Source of the DNA: Catalinimonas alkaloidigena
Lineage (GTDB): Bacteria > Bacteroidota > Bacteroidia > Cytophagales > Cyclobacteriaceae
DNA: 64,000 nt
Reading direction: 5' to 3'
NCBI RefSeq assembly: GCF_029504655.1
Contig: NZ_JAQFIL010000001.1
Span: forward strand, 6,019,001-6,083,000
In this document: one piece after another, positions 18,417 to 27,418 of the stretch
How the letters are laid out: every line of letters starts with the position of its first letter
Position numbering within the stretch: the stretch's first letter is position 1
Position numbers and translations under genes: made by a program
Notes under the pieces: model-generated
What the model saw: only the letters and a program-made list of their open reading frames with translations
Databases searched by the model: none
Told to the model about the DNA's origin: nothing

Positions 18417-19427
18417 ATGAAAATAAGCAAAAGTGACTACAATAATCTCTTTAATGCTAATGTAGTTAACAAAATGCCTTCTGAACTAAAAGAAGCTCAT
18501 AACTTCTATAAGGAGTCCATACAGTTCTATGAGGAAGTGCCGGAGGTTAAAGAAGCCATAGATTTATATCTGGAAAATGTTTCAGATTGGATGGAGAAAG
18601 CTAAGAGTAAGCCCAAGCAGAACAGCGGTAAAGAGAAAAAATCTACTACCAGCAAAAGCAGCAGTACCGCTAAAAAAACTAGCTCAGCTGCAAAGAAAAG
18701 AAGCAATCCGGCCAAAAAGAAGTCAACTCCCAGAAAATCTACCACAAAAAAGCCTGCCTCAAAGAGTAAAGCTACAGCTGCCAAAAGGGCAAAAACAAGC
18801 CAGAAAGAGACTGGGAGAAAAGAGAATGCAAAGGCAGTCAATAAAATCAGTGCTGAGGTCCGCTTTGCTAAACGTGCTAAATCCCTACATGAGAAAGTAG
18901 CCACCAAAACTCAGATTGCCGCCTTTGTAAAAGCTTTGCAAAGAGCCATTCTCAATAAAGAGATTCGGAAGAACAGTCCTCATGCTGATTTTATCATGGA
19001 TATGCAGCGAATGCTGGTCAACTTCCACAATGGCATGAGCAAATCTCAGGAGAAATTTAACCTTCCTGCAACACTACTTAAAAAAGCAGTAGATCTCTCT
19101 GATGATGAAAGGGTAAGAGATTCGGTGAGGCTGGTCAACCGCTACATTGGCTTGATCAACACTGATAAGGTTGCTTCCATGAAGCGTTTACTGGAAGCCA
19201 TTGAGAAAGCGATCAAGCAGGGCAAGATCAAAAAAGATGATGACTACTATTCTGTCATCAACAGTATCACCAAAAAGCTGAAGAATCATACAAGTAATCA
19301 CACCGTGCTGGATGCCACGCAAACCGAATTGGCTGGACTACAGGATGTACTCAAAAAATATAATATTCTTCCCTCCAGACCTGCTCAGCCTAAAGCGAGG
19401 AAAGCCAGCGCTGTAAAAAAAAAGTAA
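18417..19427 (+). CDS. Histone-H1-like Lys/Ala/Ser-rich protein
   Basis: This 336-residue protein has a helical N-terminus (1-60), a Lys/Ser/Ala/Pro-rich H1-like tail in the middle (about 61-140, many AKK/KST repeats), and a helical C-terminal domain (about 145-320). Such basic segments bind DNA nonspecifically. The last codons are AAA AAA AAG directly before TAA, forming the heptamer A_AAA_AAG. The -1 frame is open from there through the next gene and continues with basic residues (VSTRSVKAKPRKK). A fused product of about 590 residues with the ATPase is therefore possible. No function is established; chromatin-like packaging or replication of the element is a guess. Confidence 0.7.
   Translation: MKISKSDYNNLFNANVVNKMPSELKEAHNFYKESIQFYEEVPEVKEAIDLYLENVSDWMEKAKSKPKQNSGKEKKSTTSKSSSTAKKTSSAAKKRSNPAKKKSTPRKSTTKKPASKSKATAAKRAKTSQKETGRKENAKAVNKISAEVRFAKRAKSLHEKVATKTQIAAFVKALQRAILNKEIRKNSPHADFIMDMQRMLVNFHNGMSKSQEKFNLPATLLKKAVDLSDDERVRDSVRLVNRYIGLINTDKVASMKRLLEAIEKAIKQGKIKKDDDYYSVINSITKKLKNHTSNHTVLDATQTELAGLQDVLKKYNILPSRPAQPKARKASAVKKK
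19413..19427 (+). promoter_or_regulatory. Candidate -1 ribosomal frameshift site (A_AAA_AAG)
   Basis: The heptamer A AAA AAG sits at 19418-19424 in the zero frame and is followed at once by the TAA stop (19425-19427). This is the same heptamer that works in E. coli dnaX and many insertion sequences. Slippage by -1 reads through into the frame of the ATPase gene with no stop in between. I see no strong stimulatory hairpin downstream. Confidence 0.5.
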
Positions 19428-19462
19428 GTACAAGATCAGTAAAAGCTAAGCCCAGAAAGAAA

Positions 19463-20197
19463 ATGCTCATTCAAACTCCTGTGGTTGCTAAAAAGGTTGC
19501 TCCAACCACCAAAAGCAAAGCTGCTGTTTTACCAGGCTTTCAATCTGTGGACCAGCTCAAGAAATCGGAGAATACCTTTAAACTCAAAGGAGACATTGGG
19601 AAGCTCTTGGGTGATCTTGAAAAGTATATGCTGGCACTCACCATAGAAGGTGACCAGGGAGCAGGTAAGACCAGATTCACCTATCAACTGGCAAATGCCT
19701 TTGCAGGCTCAGGTTTTGATGTAGGGGTGTTTTCTTTAGAAATGGGAGATAAATCTGATGTCGTACGCAAGATGATCAATAGCTACATTTCTAAACCCAA
19801 CAGAACAAAAGTACAACTGACAGGAGAAGCCAGTGAAGGGATACAAACCATCCGTAAGTATGCCAAAAACTTTGATGTCGTGATCATTGACTCCTGGAAC
19901 AAGCTGGATACCGATTCCAGTGAATTTGATAAGCTGAGAAAAGACTTTCCCGATACGATTTGGGTGGTGATCTTCCAGCGTACTACCCAAGGCACGATCC
20001 GGGGAGGAACAGCTCCTTTATATGATGCAGGCATTAACCTGGAAGCTGTCAAGTCTGATACTGGCTTTGAGCATAACTATGTACAGGCTACCAAAAACCG
20101 TTATGGAGAGACCTTCATCCCTTACTCTATTGCTACTAAGAAAATCATCCAGCCCCAGCAGGAAAAAGAAAACAAACCTACTCAAGAACTAGTATGA
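19463..20197 (+). CDS. RecA-like P-loop ATPase of the mobile element
   Basis: This 244-residue protein has a Walker A GDQGAGKT near residue 63, the SLEMG segment typical of RecA/DnaB-like folds near residue 92, and a Walker B FDVVIIDS near residue 136. It resembles AAA_25/RepA- or DnaB-like replication ATPases; no DNA-binding domain is attached. The ATG at 19463 is a possible start, but the frame is open upstream to 19394 and encodes a basic peptide, so it may also be made as a -1 frameshift extension of the H1-like gene. Its first 30 residues (VVAKKVAPTTKSKAA) continue the Lys/Ala-rich style of that gene. Its stop overlaps the next start as ATGA. Confidence 0.72.
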   Translation: MLIQTPVVAKKVAPTTKSKAAVLPGFQSVDQLKKSENTFKLKGDIGKLLGDLEKYMLALTIEGDQGAGKTRFTYQLANAFAGSGFDVGVFSLEMGDKSDVVRKMINSYISKPNRTKVQLTGEASEGIQTIRKYAKNFDVVIIDSWNKLDTDSSEFDKLRKDFPDTIWVVIFQRTTQGTIRGGTAPLYDAGINLEAVKSDTGFEHNYVQATKNRYGETFIPYSIATKKIIQPQQEKENKPTQELV

Positions 20198-20889
20198 GCC
20201 TATTTACTGAAGTCCTAAGCAAACTCAAGCCTAAGAACTGGCAGAACGGCAATCATTTCTTTGTGCTGGATTCTCATTATGTAGAGTTTGCCTATCAAGC
20301 TACTGTGAACTACCCCTGTGGAGCTATAGTCATCTTTCAGGGTAAGTTCTACCAGCGCAATCAGGTGGTTACTGACTACAATCCGGGTATTGCTCCCACC
20401 AATAGCAACTACTGGATTGCTGCTAATCCGGGAAGAGACATAGGAGATCATCTTTCTTTACTAGACTTACAAACTGCTCATCCCAATCCTGCTCCGGGAA
20501 GTATTGCAACTGTGGAAGACGAAGATGCTTTTTACAAGTGGGACAATGACAATGGAGAATGGGTGCCTATTTCCGGCGGTGGTGGTTCTGACTTGCTGGT
20601 ATTGTTTGATTCCGACCTGGACACGGTTAGCCCTCCACTGATGTTCAAAGGGTTGATTGAGAATATACAAATCAATCTCCCTGTCAACTTAGCAAGCTAC
20701 TCTTTTCAGGCAAGGCTCAACGGTGGTAGCAGTAGTGTATTGGCCGATATTAATGCCCTGCAAAGCTGGATTAATACCAATGTAGTGGCCGATGATACCC
20801 TTTGGATATTGGAGATTATTGTTAGCTATTCAGTTGGGGAAACAGGTGAGGCAATTGTATTGATGCAGTACGAAAAAACGAGTGTGTAA
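20194..20889 (+). CDS. Phage fibre/baseplate-like protein with carbohydrate-binding-like module
   Basis: This 231-residue protein has no signal peptide. Residues about 40-80 (GAIVIFQGKFYQRN ... NSNYWIAAN) follow the pattern of chitin/carbohydrate-binding modules of phage tail proteins. Residues about 95-130 (GSIATVEDEDAFYKWDNDNG) match the sugar-binding-like turn found in phage fibres. The rest is beta-rich. It overlaps the RecA-like ATPase by four bases and the LamG protein by one base, so it belongs to the same operon. Virion attachment is inferred from context. Confidence 0.6.
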   Translation: MSLFTEVLSKLKPKNWQNGNHFFVLDSHYVEFAYQATVNYPCGAIVIFQGKFYQRNQVVTDYNPGIAPTNSNYWIAANPGRDIGDHLSLLDLQTAHPNPAPGSIATVEDEDAFYKWDNDNGEWVPISGGGGSDLLVLFDSDLDTVSPPLMFKGLIENIQINLPVNLASYSFQARLNGGSSSVLADINALQSWINTNVVADDTLWILEIIVSYSVGETGEAIVLMQYEKTSV

Positions 20890-23800
20890 TGATGCTGGTA
20901 GTCTCAAAAAGTAAGCAAGCCAGACAGGATAGGGTAAATGTGGATTCAATGGTGTCCTTTGATGGGATAGATCAGTATGCCGATGCTGGTGTGAATCCGA
21001 ATGTGATTAATGCTATTGATGTAGATACCGTTTATAGCGTATCTTTTTTTCTTCAGTTTACCGACCAAGCGACTGCTAATAGAATATTTTCCATTTCTAA
21101 TGCATCGGTAGATGGTTCAGTAGATTGTTATATACAAAAACATGATACTGAGAATCTCTACCGTATTGGTTGTTTCTTTCAAAAACTGGATAGCGGAGCG
21201 TATAGAGTTAGTCGCAGCGATTATATTCTACGCCCCAATGCATTGTATCATATCGTTGTAAGAAAGCTTAACAATGGCTTTCGTGATTCGCCTGGAAATA
21301 CGACAACCTTAGATTTTATAGTGAATACTATACCATATCCAGTCGCAAGTGTTTCAGGAGTTCAGGGATTAGATGTAACAGCACACCGATATGATTCTAG
21401 GTTATATATTGGGGCACTTGTAAACTCTAATGGAGTATCTCCTGTATTTCCTGGATTAATTAATCATCTGGTTTTTTGTAACAGAGCAGTCACAATCAAT
21501 GAAGCATCCCAAATGCATAGCAAAGGTGGCATTGTTCCCCGTTCGCTTCATTCCGCAGTAGTGGCGCACTACCCATGCACACACAGCGAAGGTGATGTGC
21601 TGGTAGATGTGGTAGAGCAGTATAATTATGCGAAGCCACTGAGCAATATTTACATTAATTATGGTAGCAATAATGATGGTAGTGGAGAGTGGACAAAAAG
21701 CAATGGTGCAAGTGTAAATTTGTTGGCGACCTATATTACAATCGGTAATAGTGCCACTACTAGCAAAAGAATTTATACTCCTACCAATGGACTAAGCAAA
21801 TACAGGTATATAGCAAATATCAGAACAGCTAGAGCAACAGGTGTTTTTGAGGTATATCAGGATAATATTTTGATTGCTGCAAGTAATGGCTTTGGCAACA
21901 TTAATAATGGCAATTTAACTCAAAACGTAAGTTTTGATTTTGAAGTCGCTGGAAGCTTTGAAATACGTTACAGGCAGACAGATCAGGGAGCAGGTTCTTC
22001 TAGCGACCTTTTCCATGACACACTGAAAAACACTAAGGCATTGACTCCATACCATGCCTATCTGCAAGGCTTTGCTGACAGTGAGCATACAGGTGCAGCG
22101 CAAACTGCCTGGAAGGATTTTTACAGCAAATTGCCCGTAGCAAACTATGGCGTTCACTTTGCCAGCAATGGTAGCGAATGGACAGGTACGCATATCAACA
22201 ATACGCCCCTGGTAGGTAACTCTTGGAGTACGATGATTGAGTTTACTCCAACTACACAAAACTCTTATCCCAATGACAATTACTCTTTTAGGTTTGGCTT
22301 TGATACAGTGCTACAATTCAGGATTAGAGGTAACCAATATGCTCAAAAATTATTATTACAGCATTTAAATAATGTGGTACAAGATGACTTTTTAACTGGC
22401 ACTATCACTTTAAATCAGGTACATAAAATCATCCTTACCTATGATGTAGATAGCAGAGAGCTGACTTGTTATCATGGTAATGCAGTCAGGGTATTTTCTA
22501 ATGTTCCTCCTATATCAGCTACAAATGGCTATTACCAAGTCAACGAATCAAGATATTCAATTTCTGCTTATGCTTTGTTTCGCAACGTATGGTATAATAA
22601 ATCCTTATCGGTAAAGGAAGTAGCTGAACTACAATCAGGCAAAGAGCTGGATAGTGCTTTTATGGATTATGCCTTTACGGACTTTGAAGGTGTGCAAAAC
22701 AGAATTGGTAGTCAGCCTACTTGGCCTTTGAGCTATACCGGAGGAACCGGACAAATCATTGATAGAGAGTTACAACCTCCCTTTACCAACAAATCCCTGC
22801 AAATACAGGCTACAAGCAAAGCGCAAAGGATATTGCTTGATTCGTTGACTGAATCCTGGAGTGGAGAAATGCACTTCTTTCTGTACTTAGATAGTGTGCC
22901 TTCCGGAGCGGAGCGATACCTGTTTACCTCACAACATAATAGCAGCCAGACGCACTTTTACATTGAGAATGGCAACCGACTAAAGTTTGAGAATAAATAT
23001 GGCCCTGGTCTAATCCGTATGCGTTCTGATGTGATCAGTATTCAAAAAGGATGGAATCATTTCGGAATCAGGTGCGGAAGTGTGGCAAATTCCAATAGTT
23101 TTAAATTCTATCATCAAGGCCGATATGTTGGCAATAATGTAGTGACCAATAACTACAACTCCATTTACAGTGATTTTTTCCCTAAATACATTAGTCGTCA
23201 GTACCTTTTTACCGCATGGAGTAGTAGCAATAATACCTTTCCTGCTAATACGCAAATAGATTGCCGTTTGGTGGCTTTCTATGCCAACAGAAGCACTTTT
23301 ACCAAAAGTGATAAAGAAATCCTGGAAGCCTATAACAATGGGCTATTTCAGGGATTGAACAAAGCGCATACTGTCCTATATGGAGATTACAACAATGTAC
23401 ATACCCTCAGTGATGCCAATAGCAACTTTACCACTGGTCATAGCTGGGCAACGGGTGAAGGATGGTACATAACTGGTGATACTTTACAATTTACCGGAGC
23501 AGGGGGAGGCCGTAACAGTTCGGTAGCAGTGAATGGCATTGGCGATGGTGTAAGTCATTATGGTAAAAAAATAATGATTACGGTCAATGTATCGGCAATT
23601 GCCAGACCTAGCGGTGGTAATGGAATCGGTTTAGCACTTGGCAGTACCTCTAACAAGAAATACATCAATAGTGTGGGTTCGCATACCTATGAACTAACCT
23701 ATGAAGGGGGAGGTCAGGGCAGGCTATTTATATCTAATGATAATGGAGCTGACAGCTATACCATTACTTCTATTATGGTCTGGTGGTACAATGTAAAAGA

Positions 23801-24578
23801 CATTGGTAATGCCCGTAGTTGTGTGCTGGAAAACTATACGCCCAACGATGAATCTCCTATCATCCCCATTGACCGATTACAATCAGGTGAGTTGGACACG
23901 AAGTATAGCCCTTATCCAACCGTTTTTGGTAGCCGTACAGCCAGAATTAGCTGGAATACCGATGTAGATGAGACAAAGTTTTCAGTATCGTTCTGGTACT
24001 ATGCAACAGGCTATAACGGTAGTACAGGTGCTAATAACCTCTTCTTTGCTGGATTGGCAGGTGGAGGCTATGTTACGGTCAAATACCAAAAACCAAGCGA
24101 GCCGCTATATTTTGTTTGGACACATACCGGAGATGGCAACAATAATGCGGAAAGAACAAGCATTGATGTAGGTGATGCACGTGTAGGCAACTGGACACAT
24201 ATAGCATTGACTATTGAGCAAAATGTAGAAGGTAAGATCAACAGGCATGGGTATCAGGTGTCAAGTGCTGACAATGTATTCTTAGCTGGAGCTATCAGCT
24301 ACATTGGCTTTTTTGGTAGTGCCGATGGCAATGAAAATCCCGCACCCGCTTTTGTACGCAATCTGCAAGTGTACAATGGTCACGTGCTGACAACCGCAGA
24401 GATCAATGAACTCAGGGCATTAGGCTACAATGCGATTAATCCTCCTATACACTTAGTCAACAAGCTTAGTCTGCATGCCCCATGCATGCAAAAGTCCGGT
24501 GTGCCAATGGATTTGATCAGTGGCAAACGTGCTTATATGGAGGAAAGTAGATTACAATGGGCTACTATTCCTGGATAG
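20889..24578 (+). CDS. Large LamG/concanavalin-like repeat protein, probable fibre protein
   Basis: This 1229-residue protein contains four jelly-roll (LamG/ConA-like) modules at about residues 15-215, 425-580, 640-830 and 1020-1185. Each ends with a similar helix (for example SVKEVAELQSG, TTAEINELRALG). A short linker motif (HYPCTH...VLVDVV and LHAPCM...PMDLI) recurs after the first and last modules. It has no signal peptide and no type IX sorting domain, so it is not a normal secreted adhesin; a phage or phage-like fibre assembled in the cytoplasm is more likely. The glycan ligand is unknown. It is one of the largest genes in the element and lies between two smaller beta-rich proteins. Confidence 0.7.
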   Translation: MMLVVSKSKQARQDRVNVDSMVSFDGIDQYADAGVNPNVINAIDVDTVYSVSFFLQFTDQATANRIFSISNASVDGSVDCYIQKHDTENLYRIGCFFQKLDSGAYRVSRSDYILRPNALYHIVVRKLNNGFRDSPGNTTTLDFIVNTIPYPVASVSGVQGLDVTAHRYDSRLYIGALVNSNGVSPVFPGLINHLVFCNRAVTINEASQMHSKGGIVPRSLHSAVVAHYPCTHSEGDVLVDVVEQYNYAKPLSNIYINYGSNNDGSGEWTKSNGASVNLLATYITIGNSATTSKRIYTPTNGLSKYRYIANIRTARATGVFEVYQDNILIAASNGFGNINNGNLTQNVSFDFEVAGSFEIRYRQTDQGAGSSSDLFHDTLKNTKALTPYHAYLQGFADSEHTGAAQTAWKDFYSKLPVANYGVHFASNGSEWTGTHINNTPLVGNSWSTMIEFTPTTQNSYPNDNYSFRFGFDTVLQFRIRGNQYAQKLLLQHLNNVVQDDFLTGTITLNQVHKIILTYDVDSRELTCYHGNAVRVFSNVPPISATNGYYQVNESRYSISAYALFRNVWYNKSLSVKEVAELQSGKELDSAFMDYAFTDFEGVQNRIGSQPTWPLSYTGGTGQIIDRELQPPFTNKSLQIQATSKAQRILLDSLTESWSGEMHFFLYLDSVPSGAERYLFTSQHNSSQTHFYIENGNRLKFENKYGPGLIRMRSDVISIQKGWNHFGIRCGSVANSNSFKFYHQGRYVGNNVVTNNYNSIYSDFFPKYISRQYLFTAWSSSNNTFPANTQIDCRLVAFYANRSTFTKSDKEILEAYNNGLFQGLNKAHTVLYGDYNNVHTLSDANSNFTTGHSWATGEGWYITGDTLQFTGAGGGRNSSVAVNGIGDGVSHYGKKIMITVNVSAIARPSGGNGIGLALGSTSNKKYINSVGSHTYELTYEGGGQGRLFISNDNGADSYTITSIMVWWYNVKDIGNARSCVLENYTPNDESPIIPIDRLQSGELDTKYSPYPTVFGSRTARISWNTDVDETKFSVSFWYYATGYNGSTGANNLFFAGLAGGGYVTVKYQKPSEPLYFVWTHTGDGNNNAERTSIDVGDARVGNWTHIALTIEQNVEGKINRHGYQVSSADNVFLAGAISYIGFFGSADGNENPAPAFVRNLQVYNGHVLTTAEINELRALGYNAINPPIHLVNKLSLHAPCMQKSGVPMDLISGKRAYMEESRLQWATIPG

Positions 24579-24610
24579 AAAAATTCACTTTAAAATTAAG
24601 ATAATGAGCT

Positions 24611-25306
24611 ATGATTACTTATAAGATTAATGACCTGGATGTCAATGTATTTGCAGATTTTGTGGATGATGAAACGGATTGGCGCATTGAGTACCTGGAT
24701 GCCGATGGATTGCTAAACCGCTACAAGATTAAAGGTTACCCCATACCCTTCAATAAAAGAATCAAGGTAAGCTATTCTTATGCCCTCATCAGGCTGAGTA
24801 ATGGAGAAGTGCTAAAAAGCTATGCTGATGCTTACGATGAGCCTAATGTCTCTACCTTTTACCATACAGTTCTTCCCTCAACTGTCAGCTATGGCTATTT
24901 TGCTGCTTTTCAAAGCCTGAATGGTTTATGTGCCAGGCTACCTGAATTAGCAGGCAATAATCAACATCCACATAAAGGTTATAGGCCCTTCAATATGGTA
25001 GGTGAATTTGTGCAGCCGGTACAATTCAGCACTGAAATTACCAATGAAACCCAATCATATCAGGAAATTGAAGGACAACAGCAGCTGGTTGCTAACCGTG
25101 ATGGCACTATTTCAGTGACTGTTATCAATGGAGTGGGGCCATATGAATACAAGCTGGATGATAATAGCTATCAGTCTAATGATGTATTTGAGAACCTTAC
25201 TGCCGGAGATTACACCATCTATGTACGGGATAATGTAGGTACTGAGCGATATGCCCAGCTCACAGTAAAACTACAGGATTTAGAAAGTGAAGCCATTCAG
25301 ATATGA
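24611..25306 (+). CDS. Beta-rich protein with a SprB-like repeat
   Basis: This 231-residue protein has an N-terminal beta domain (1-150) of unknown type and one SprB-like repeat at about residues 155-225 (GVGPYEYKLDDNSYQSN, FENLTAGDYTIYVRD), a module common in Bacteroidota adhesins. It lacks a signal peptide, in line with a fibre or fibre-tip protein. It follows the LamG gene by 32 bases and overlaps the next gene by four bases (ATGA). Precise role unknown. Confidence 0.55.
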   Translation: MITYKINDLDVNVFADFVDDETDWRIEYLDADGLLNRYKIKGYPIPFNKRIKVSYSYALIRLSNGEVLKSYADAYDEPNVSTFYHTVLPSTVSYGYFAAFQSLNGLCARLPELAGNNQHPHKGYRPFNMVGEFVQPVQFSTEITNETQSYQEIEGQQQLVANRDGTISVTVINGVGPYEYKLDDNSYQSNDVFENLTAGDYTIYVRDNVGTERYAQLTVKLQDLESEAIQI

Positions 25307-25638
25307 TCATACTTCAGGTGATAGAAGCCACTAACGCCCTGATGGAAACCAGCAAGGAGCAGGGGTTTCTGGTGTTTTTCCTTTGCTTTTTGTTGGTGGT
25401 GCTTGGTGGCTTGATTTGGTGGTACATGCAAAAGCTAGAAACCAAAAACCAGGCAATACAGGATTGCTACAAAGATCAGGTAAAGGTAGAAGTCTCTGTC
25501 CAACAGTATGCAAAACAAGTGGATGAAAGACTAAAAGATATCAACATGGCTATGAGAAATAATGACACTCATCTATTAAGACAGTTGATTGCAGACTTAG
25601 GATTTTCGGTAAGGAATAATCACAGCAAAAATGAATAA
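25303..25638 (+). CDS. Single-TM coiled-coil protein in holin-like position
   Basis: This 111-residue protein has one strong membrane segment (about 21-41, LVFFLCFLLVVLGGLIWWYM) followed by a charged helix. Position after fibre genes and before two more membrane/coiled-coil genes resembles phage lysis cassettes, where a holin sits. No sequence motif proves this, and no endolysin gene is visible in the window. It overlaps the following gene by eight bases. Confidence 0.45.
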   Translation: MIILQVIEATNALMETSKEQGFLVFFLCFLLVVLGGLIWWYMQKLETKNQAIQDCYKDQVKVEVSVQQYAKQVDERLKDINMAMRNNDTHLLRQLIADLGFSVRNNHSKNE

Positions 25639-25948
25639 GGGATTGATTTTAGGAATAATCGTGATCGCTATCGTGTGGGTAACGATCACACTAGCGCTAA
25701 AAAAACAGGAAGAGCAACAGATACAGATCAGACGCATTGAAATGCATGTCCAGGAGCAGGATTCACTTATCTCATCTTTAGTTAGTGCCAATGGTAAACT
25801 TCAAACTACAATTATCCAGCGGGATTCTCTCTTGCATCATCAAAAGCATCTTATTCACAGCTATGAACGGGCCATGGATAGTTTGTCTGTTATCATGCAG
25901 TATCTTGAGCGTAGTGACTTGTCAAAACGCTATCGCTCAAGACAGTGA
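25631..25948 (+). CDS. N-terminally anchored coiled-coil protein, inner-spanin-like
   Basis: This 105-residue protein begins with a membrane anchor (residues 5-23, ILGIIVIAIVWVTITLAL) followed by a long coiled coil (KKQEEQQIQIRRIE and onward), which is the layout of Rz-type inner-membrane spanins. Its last 86 bases overlap, in another frame, the start of the next gene. Small size, layout and overlap support a lysis-type pair, but the function is inferred. Confidence 0.45.
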   Translation: MNKGLILGIIVIAIVWVTITLALKKQEEQQIQIRRIEMHVQEQDSLISSLVSANGKLQTTIIQRDSLLHHQKHLIHSYERAMDSLSVIMQYLERSDLSKRYRSRQ

Positions 25949-26408
25949 TAGCCTGATCATTGAAAGAGTAGCGATTCCTCCATACCTCTCCGGACAGATC
26001 AAGAAAAGTGATATCCTGATTGACAGAGCCACTTATCATTTCCTATTAAAGGATCTGGACAAATATGATAAGTTCAAAAGTAGATTTGCAGCCCTGCAGC
26101 AGCAAAATGATAGCTTGTTTGCTAAATTAAGGTTCCAGATAGCCCAGTTAGATCAGCTTTACCAAAAAGCGGATCTTCTACAAAACAAGCTGTTAAATAA
26201 TCAAATAGAATTGATTCGTACCGAAGAGTCTCTCCAAGACTACAAGGTGAAGTATGACGAATATCTGGATGAAGTTGGAGCTCAGGAAGAGAAGATCAGG
26301 TATCGGACTCGCTATATTTTCAGAAATAAACAGGAAAGAAGGTGGTTCTGGATCACCTGGGGGATTTTTACATTGGTGCCTGCTGGTGTTGTGATACTTA
26401 CACGATAG
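25863..26408 (+). CDS. Secreted coiled-coil protein with C-terminal TM, overlapping gene
   Basis: The ORF is open from 25785, but the ATG at 25863 gives a clear signal peptide ending in AIA before QDSD, so I choose it (181 residues). The mature part is a coiled coil (about residues 50-140) followed by a C-terminal membrane segment (FWITWGIFTLVPAGVVIL). Translation overlaps 86 bases of the preceding gene in a different frame. The overlap resembles phage Rz/Rz1 spanin pairs, but the C-terminal anchor and the size differ from a normal Rz1. Function uncertain. Confidence 0.5.
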   Translation: MNGPWIVCLLSCSILSVVTCQNAIAQDSDSLIIERVAIPPYLSGQIKKSDILIDRATYHFLLKDLDKYDKFKSRFAALQQQNDSLFAKLRFQIAQLDQLYQKADLLQNKLLNNQIELIRTEESLQDYKVKYDEYLDEVGAQEEKIRYRTRYIFRNKQERRWFWITWGIFTLVPAGVVILTR

Positions 26409-26435
26409 GTATGCTTGTTGAAGCTTGTAATTAAA

Positions 26436-26915
26436 TTATTTTAATATTTTCATCATTGCTACCAAAAGTGCTAACACACCCGAAAGAAACCATATAATTG
26501 GCATCCATTTAGCAAATAGATGCCTCTTTATTTCAAGAAGTTCAAACTTTGATTCAATAAGGGCTACCAGTGTTTCATAATTTGAATAGGCCATTTTAGC
26601 AAGACCTATCTTTTTACCACTTTTCAAAATTAAACATACCCTAAAATGGTAACCAGATAATTGATCTGAGCTTTCCTCCAACATAAACCCTTCAACATCT
26701 GAGTAAGTAATGTCTAATCTTCTCATGGAGAAGTAACCTCTTAATTTCAATTTATCATGTTCAAATGTAATTGTTGAGAATGCATAATCAATTCCCCATA
26801 AAAAACCCGCTCCCATCAAAAATATGAATGATCCACTTATTCCCACTATGGCATCAAAGTAAGGACTTAAAAATAGCATCAAAGACATTAAAATGAATGC
26901 AATTGATATTCCCAA
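26436..26915 (-). CDS. Small membrane protein with PH-like cytoplasmic domain
   Basis: This 159-residue protein has two N-terminal membrane segments (about 3-20 and 24-42), a beta-rich region (about 45-125) resembling bacterial PH-like domains (TITFEHDKLKLRGYF), and a C-terminal membrane segment (about 138-156). It is AT-rich and points opposite to the fibre genes. Its function is not known; such genes are common cargo of integrated elements. Confidence 0.55.
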   Translation of the reverse strand: MGISIAFILMSLMLFLSPYFDAIVGISGSFIFLMGAGFLWGIDYAFSTITFEHDKLKLRGYFSMRRLDITYSDVEGFMLEESSDQLSGYHFRVCLILKSGKKIGLAKMAYSNYETLVALIESKFELLEIKRHLFAKWMPIIWFLSGVLALLVAMMKILK

Positions 26916-27022
26916 TAACAGGGTTGGGGTTTTTGGTTTTATTTTCTATTCTATGAGCTGTAACATTAAAAATTAACCTACCCTTTTGAAGAAGTTTGAA
27001 GGTATCTCTTCTACTTCAATCT

Positions 27023-27418
27023 TCATCTTAGAATGAGATTCATTTCCGCCAGTTCCTGCCCGATCTGATGAATCCCATCTAATATCTTCCTTTGTTGCTT
27101 GGGAGAAGGCGTTTTTTTGCCTTTAGCATACTGAGAAAGCAATGAGGCATTTACGCCAATACGTTGGGCAAGCAGATTCGCATTGATGATTTTGTACTCC
27201 TGAAAAAAGTGCTGCCAGTCTATTTCAAACTGTATGTTTGAAGCATCAGCAATATACCCTTCTTCCTCAAAGTAAAAGTTCACAGCCTCAACCGTGTTGC
27301 CTAACAAATCAGCCACTGACTTTCCAGTGGTATAAATAGGATAGTCCTTAGCATATGCAGAAAATCCCGTATTGGTCTTTTCTACTACTATCGGTATTTT
27401 TTTTCTTAGTTTTTTCAT
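27023..27418 (-). CDS. hicB: HicB-type antitoxin with HTH
   Basis: This 131-residue protein has an N-terminal HicB fold (about 8-60, FSAYAKDYPIYTTGKS) and a C-terminal helix-turn-helix (about 80-120, LLAQRIGVNASLLSQYAKG), the layout of DNA-binding HicB antitoxins. It overlaps hicA by four bases, with the toxin gene first. In the family HicB blocks the HicA RNase and represses the operon. Its operator could be the 14-bp palindrome in front of hicA. Confidence 0.88.
   Translation of the reverse strand: MKKLRKKIPIVVEKTNTGFSAYAKDYPIYTTGKSVADLLGNTVEAVNFYFEEEGYIADASNIQFEIDWQHFFQEYKIINANLLAQRIGVNASLLSQYAKGKKTPSPKQQRKILDGIHQIGQELAEMNLILR

Noticed and set aside
18527..18907. Minus-strand ORF opposite the H1-like tail
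   Set aside because: It is a shadow of the Lys-rich codons (reading as a Leu/Phe/Ala-rich string) and has no own support.
19413..19463. A9 run as a simple sequencing error
   Set aside because: Not excluded, but the exact A_AAA_AAG heptamer before the stop and the basic -1 peptide make a biological reason at least as likely, so it is reported as a finding.
25785..25862. Longer start for the secreted coiled-coil gene at 25785
   Set aside because: The upstream residues give no signal peptide, and the ATG at 25863 starts a clear one ending AIA-Q.
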